Shown piece by piece: positions 5,616 to 8,571 of a DNA stretch of 8,571 bases. Position numbers and translations under genes: made by a program. The notes under the pieces are model-generated. The model was not told the DNA's origin and made no database searches. It saw only the letters and a list, made by a program, of their open reading frames with translations. Origin of the DNA: an uncultured Cloacibacillus sp. (lineage in GTDB: Bacteria; Synergistota; Synergistia; Synergistales; Synergistaceae); NCBI GenBank assembly GCA_934511335.1, contig CAKSWL010000079.1, forward strand, positions 1 to 8,571, given 5' to 3'. The number at the start of each line of letters is the position of its first letter. The first letter of the stretch is position 1.

Positions 5616-7175
5616 ATGACAGCTGAAACAAAGAATAGGGTTTCTCTGTTCGACCGTTTTCTCAATGGAGTCGAGCGTGTCGGCAACAAACTGCCGCATC
5701 CGATCGCGCTCTTTGCGATCTTTGCCGCGGTGACGGCGGCAATCTCCGCAATACTGGCGGCGATGGGCGTATCCGCCACCGGCGAGCTTATCAACCGCGC
5801 CACGAATACCGTGGAAATGCAGACCGTCACCGCCGTCAGCCTGCTCAACACAAAGGGCGTCGTCTACATGCTCACTTCGGCCGTAAAGAATTTCACCGGC
5901 TTTGCGCCGCTCGGCGTCGTCCTGGTGGCGATGCTCGGCGTCGGCGTCGCCGAGACCAGCGGCTATATCCCGACGATCCTCAAACGCACCGTCGCGGTGA
6001 CGCCGCGCCGTCTCATCACGCCCGTCGTCGTCTTCCTCGGCGTCATGTCCAACATCGCCTCGGACGCCGGCTACGTCGTCCTCATCCCCATCGGCGCGCT
6101 GATGTTCATGGCCTACGGACGCCACCCGATGGCGGGGCTCGCCGCCGCCTTTGCGGGCGTCTCGGGCGGCTTCTCCGCCAACCTCGTCATCGGCACCACC
6201 GACCCGCTCCTCTCCGGCATCTCTACGGAGGCCGTGCACATCCTTGACGCGGCGCGCACCGTCGAGCCCACCTCCAACTGGTACTTCATGATCGCCTCCA
6301 CCTTCCTGATTACGATCATAGGCACGATCGTCACCGACTGCATCGTCGAGCCGCGCCTTGGTGAATACAAGGGAAAATTCCTTGAGGGGTCCTTTGAATC
6401 GCATCAAATCACGGAGAGGGAGCGCAAGGCCCTTAAGATGGCAAACATCACCCTGCTTGTGATGACGCTGCTTGTAGTGGTCGTCTGCCTGCCCGCCGAC
6501 TCCTTCATGCGCAACCCCAAGACGGGCAGCCTCATCGCCGGCGCGCCGCTCATGCAGAGCATCATCGTGCTCATCATGTTCTTCTTTCTCGTCCCCTCGG
6601 TCGTCTTCGGCTATCTCTCCGGCAAATTTAAAGACCATAAGGACGTCTGCGGCGCGATGGGCAAGGCGATGTCCTCGATGGGCGCCTACATCGCCCTCTC
6701 GTTCGTCGCGGCACAGTTCATCAGCTACTTCAGCTACACCAACCTCGGCACCATTATCGCTCTCAAAGGCGCGCAGGTGATCGAATCGACGGGCATCGGC
6801 GGCATCCCGCTGATGATCCTCTTTATCCTCTTCAGCGCCTTTATCAATCTCTTCATGGGGTCGGCCTCCGCGAAGTGGACCATCCTCGCGCCGGTCTTTA
6901 TCCCGATGTTCATGCTTCTGGGCTATTCGCCGGAGCTGACGCAGGTCGCCTACCGGATCGGAGATTCCGCGACGAACATCATCACGCCGCTGATGTCCTA
7001 TTTTGCGATGATCATCGTCTTTGCGAGGGAATACGACGAGAACTCCGGCATCGGTACGCTCATCTCGACGATGCTGCCTTACTCGATCTTCTTCCTCATC
7101 AGCTGGTCGCTGCTGCTCGTCGTCTGGATGTTCTTCAACTTGCCGCTGGGCCCCGGCGCGGGACTATTTATGTAA
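5616..7175 (+). CDS. abgT: AbgT-family transporter (p-aminobenzoyl-glutamate type)
   Basis: The 519-residue multi-spanning inner-membrane protein has the normal AbgT length. E. coli AbgT imports p-aminobenzoyl-glutamate, a folate breakdown product, and relatives such as MtrF and YdaH export sulfonamides. The signature regions are intact: SNIASDAGYVVLIPIGA (145-161), GGFSANLVIGTTDPLLSG (184-201), and GSASAKW followed by APVFIPMFMLLGYSPELTQ and AYRIGDSATNIITPL (415-459). Residues matching those lining the MtrF/YdaH substrate site are present: Trp421, Pro439, Arg447, Asp450 and Pro458. The start is set by AGGAGG at 5600-5605; an in-frame TTG at 5538 lacks such support. The M20 peptidase gene follows after 119 bp, which favours an import role (uptake, then hydrolysis) over efflux, but direction and substrate are inferred. 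Confidence 0.93.
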   Translation: MTAETKNRVSLFDRFLNGVERVGNKLPHPIALFAIFAAVTAAISAILAAMGVSATGELINRATNTVEMQTVTAVSLLNTKGVVYMLTSAVKNFTGFAPLGVVLVAMLGVGVAETSGYIPTILKRTVAVTPRRLITPVVVFLGVMSNIASDAGYVVLIPIGALMFMAYGRHPMAGLAAAFAGVSGGFSANLVIGTTDPLLSGISTEAVHILDAARTVEPTSNWYFMIASTFLITIIGTIVTDCIVEPRLGEYKGKFLEGSFESHQITERERKALKMANITLLVMTLLVVVVCLPADSFMRNPKTGSLIAGAPLMQSIIVLIMFFFLVPSVVFGYLSGKFKDHKDVCGAMGKAMSSMGAYIALSFVAAQFISYFSYTNLGTIIALKGAQVIESTGIGGIPLMILFILFSAFINLFMGSASAKWTILAPVFIPMFMLLGYSPELTQVAYRIGDSATNIITPLMSYFAMIIVFAREYDENSGIGTLISTMLPYSIFFLISWSLLLVVWMFFNLPLGPGAGLFM

Positions 7176-7238
7176 ACGCCGAGCGGATGACGCCCGTCGT
7201 CGCCCCGGGAAGTGACGCCGTGGATGATTTTACCGACG

Positions 7239-7273
7239 AGGCCTGAAAATGACGCCTTTTTCTGAAGTATAAT
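7239..7273 (+). promoter_or_regulatory. Candidate promoter before the M20 peptidase gene
   Basis: A perfect TATAAT (7268-7273) lies 21 bases before the peptidase ATG. The best -35 is a poor CTGAAA (7243-7248) at 19 bp. An AGGC/GCCT stem followed by TTTT (7239-7260) just upstream might be a weak abgT terminator. The peptidase could be read from this promoter, from abgT, or both. Confidence 0.4.
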
Positions 7274-7294
7274 AATCAAAACTAACGAAAGAAG

Positions 7295-8380
7295 ATGAAG
7301 ATTTTGATAAACAAAGAACGTCTTTTAAAAAACTTTCTTGAATATGTGGCGATCGACAGCGAAAGCGGCGGCGAAGCGGCGATGGCCGCGCGCGCCGCGG
7401 CGGACCTCAGGGCTCTTGGCTGTGAAACGCGTATCGACGAAACTGGCAACGTCGTCGCGGTCTTCTCGGGCGAGGCTCCCGCGCTCCTCATGAGCGCCCA
7501 CCTTGACACTGTGGCCCCAGGCAAAGGGATCCGCCCCATCGTCACCGACGGCGTTATACACACCGACGGCAGCACGATCCTCGGCGGCGACGATAAATCA
7601 GGCGTAGCGGCGATCGTGGAGGCGGTCACGGCGGCGCGCGAGCAGGGGCTTGCTCACCGCACCGTCGAGGTCGTCTTCACCGTCGGCGAAGAGGTCGGCA
7701 TGATCGGCTCAAAGGCTCTCGACTATACCAAACTCGCTGCGAAAGAGGCCGTCGTCTTCGATTCCAGCGGCGATACCGGCAGCATCACCAGCGCCGCGCC
7801 GGGGCAGTCGAAGATACGCGCCGAGATCAAGGGCGTCGCGGCGCACGCAGGCATCGCTCCCGAAAAGGGCGTCAGCGCGATCCAGGTGGGAGCCGCCGCC
7901 ATCTCCGCGATGAAACTGCTCCGCATCGACGAAGAGACCACGGCAAACATCGGCACCTTCAAGGCCGTCGGTGCGACGAACATCGTCAGCCCCAGCGCCC
8001 GCATCGAGGCCGAGGTGAGGAGCCGCGATAACGCGAAGCTTGCGGCGCAGACGAAGCACATGGTGGAATGCCTTGAAAAGGCCTGCCGCGACTTCGGTGC
8101 GGAGCTCGACTGCCAGACAAAGATAAGTTACACCAGCTACGCGCATCCCGCCGACGAGCCGCTCGTGGCCTCCGTCGCTGATGCCTGCGAGCGCCTCGGC
8201 CTTACGCCCCGGATCGGCGTCTCCGGCGGCGGCAGCGACGCGAACATTATGAACGCGGGCGGCGTGAAAGCCGTCGTCCTCGGCACCGGCATGGACAGAG
8301 TACATACCACCGCCGAGCGCATCACGGTGAAAAACCTCGAAGACACGGCGCGGCTCGCGCTGGAATTGATGAGGCTGTAA
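7295..8380 (+). CDS. PepT-like M20 family metallopeptidase
   Basis: The 361-residue cytoplasmic enzyme is a two-zinc M20 peptidase/amidohydrolase. Visible ligands are His69 and the adjacent Asp71 in SAHLDTV, bridging Asp99 in LGGDDKSG, catalytic Glu132 and zinc ligand Glu133 in TVGEEVGMIGS, Asp156 in VFDSSGDTG, and His337 in DRVHTTAE. The GVAAHAG segment (180-186) opens the inserted dimerisation domain, and GGGSDAN (311-317) is the substrate-side loop. The whole resembles the peptidase-T-like branch (tripeptidase or aminoacyl hydrolase) more than the AbgA/AbgB subunits, although all are M20. No signal peptide is seen. The ribosome binding site is weak (GAAAGAAG directly before the ATG) and the next Met is residue 30, inside the fold, so this start is kept. 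Its place after abgT suggests it hydrolyses the imported substrate. Confidence 0.92.
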   Translation: MKILINKERLLKNFLEYVAIDSESGGEAAMAARAAADLRALGCETRIDETGNVVAVFSGEAPALLMSAHLDTVAPGKGIRPIVTDGVIHTDGSTILGGDDKSGVAAIVEAVTAAREQGLAHRTVEVVFTVGEEVGMIGSKALDYTKLAAKEAVVFDSSGDTGSITSAAPGQSKIRAEIKGVAAHAGIAPEKGVSAIQVGAAAISAMKLLRIDEETTANIGTFKAVGATNIVSPSARIEAEVRSRDNAKLAAQTKHMVECLEKACRDFGAELDCQTKISYTSYAHPADEPLVASVADACERLGLTPRIGVSGGGSDANIMNAGGVKAVVLGTGMDRVHTTAERITVKNLEDTARLALELMRL

Positions 8381-8483
8381 ACATTTTTACGGAATTGCCC
8401 TGCGCGTCTGAGCCTGCTTGTTTGGCCTTAAGAGTATAAGCGGACGCTGCCTGAAAATCTGACGGAATAATTCCAACCATAAA

Positions 8484-8554
8484 GCTCTCCCCCAAGCTGC
8501 TTTCCTGTCGGAAGCCTCTTGGGGGAGGCGTTTCTGCTCCAGCAGGAGCACGCC
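8484..8554. repeat. Two adjacent strong hairpins in the terminal intergenic region
   Basis: Hairpin one has perfect 10-bp arms CTCCCCCAAG (8487-8496) and CTTGGGGGAG (8518-8527) with an upper stem GCTT-CC/GGAAGC. Hairpin two pairs TGCTCC (8535-8540) with GGAGCA (8545-8550) and GGCG (8527-8530) with CGCC (8551-8554), leaving a TTTC bulge. The two share the base at 8527. No T-run follows on either strand, so a simple intrinsic terminator is unlikely. It looks like a dispersed palindromic intergenic repeat, but only one copy is in view. The remaining 8381-8483 shows no gene; a small palindrome GGAATAATTCC lies at 8464-8474. Confidence 0.5.
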
Positions 8555-8571
8555 GTCGGGACCTATTGTGT

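Noticed and set aside
5439..6638. 399-codon open frame on the minus strand opposite abgT
   Set aside because: Its translation is dominated by Asp, His, Arg and Glu with no recognisable domain. It is the antisense shadow of the GC-rich, clearly homologous abgT.
7188..7256. Three copies of TGACGCC (7188, 7213, 7250) between abgT and the peptidase gene
   Set aside because: The copies are short, irregularly spaced (25 and 37 bp) and built from words common in this genome's composition. Chance is the simpler explanation.
7709..8305. 198-codon minus-strand frame opposite the M20 peptidase
   Set aside because: Antisense shadow; the composition is an artefact of the GC-biased third codon positions of the peptidase gene.

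Overview
The window is ordinary bacterial chromosome: GC-rich coding sequence separated by short AT-rich intergenic stretches, with good sigma-70-type promoters and AGGAGG-type ribosome binding sites. It holds no tRNA, rRNA, CRISPR array, insertion sequence or phage gene. The gene set (branched-chain-amino-acid-type binding-protein remnant, AMP-forming acyl ligase, long class II aldolase, CytX, AbgT, PepT-like M20 peptidase) fits an anaerobic, amino-acid-using diderm, perhaps a Synergistota member such as Cloacibacillus. That assignment is an impression from gene style and composition and was not tested by any search.

Layout from left to right. (1) At 60-857 is an intact but chimeric reading frame: about 31 residues of the start of a glycerophosphodiester phosphodiesterase joined in frame to the C-terminal part of a type I periplasmic binding protein. 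A perfect 8-bp tandem repeat lies at the join. (2) At 1004-2509 is an acyl-CoA/acyl-ACP ligase of the AMP-binding superfamily, with a 26-bp dyad just upstream of it. (3) A strong bidirectional terminator (2531-2566) separates it from the convergent class II aldolase at 2606-3868, read leftward from its own promoter. (4) cytX (3984-5162, leftward) encodes a hydroxymethylpyrimidine-type transporter. Its leader holds a complete TPP riboswitch followed by an intrinsic terminator. (5) Divergent from cytX, abgT (5616-7175) encodes a p-aminobenzoyl-glutamate/AbgT-family transporter with a structured leader. (6) It is followed by a PepT-like M20 metallopeptidase (7295-8380), which may have its own promoter. 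(7) The last 190 bases hold no gene but contain two adjacent strong hairpins.

How the genes fit together: CytX under TPP control points to salvage of the thiamin pyrimidine moiety. AbgT followed by an M20 peptidase suggests uptake of an acylated or peptide-linked amino acid, such as a folate breakdown product, followed by cytoplasmic hydrolysis. The ligase and aldolase are separate single-gene units. I see no convincing previously undescribed multi-gene system. The items most worth a second look are the chimeric ORF with its junction repeat, the ligase dyad, the cytX leader architecture, the abgT leader and the terminal double hairpin.
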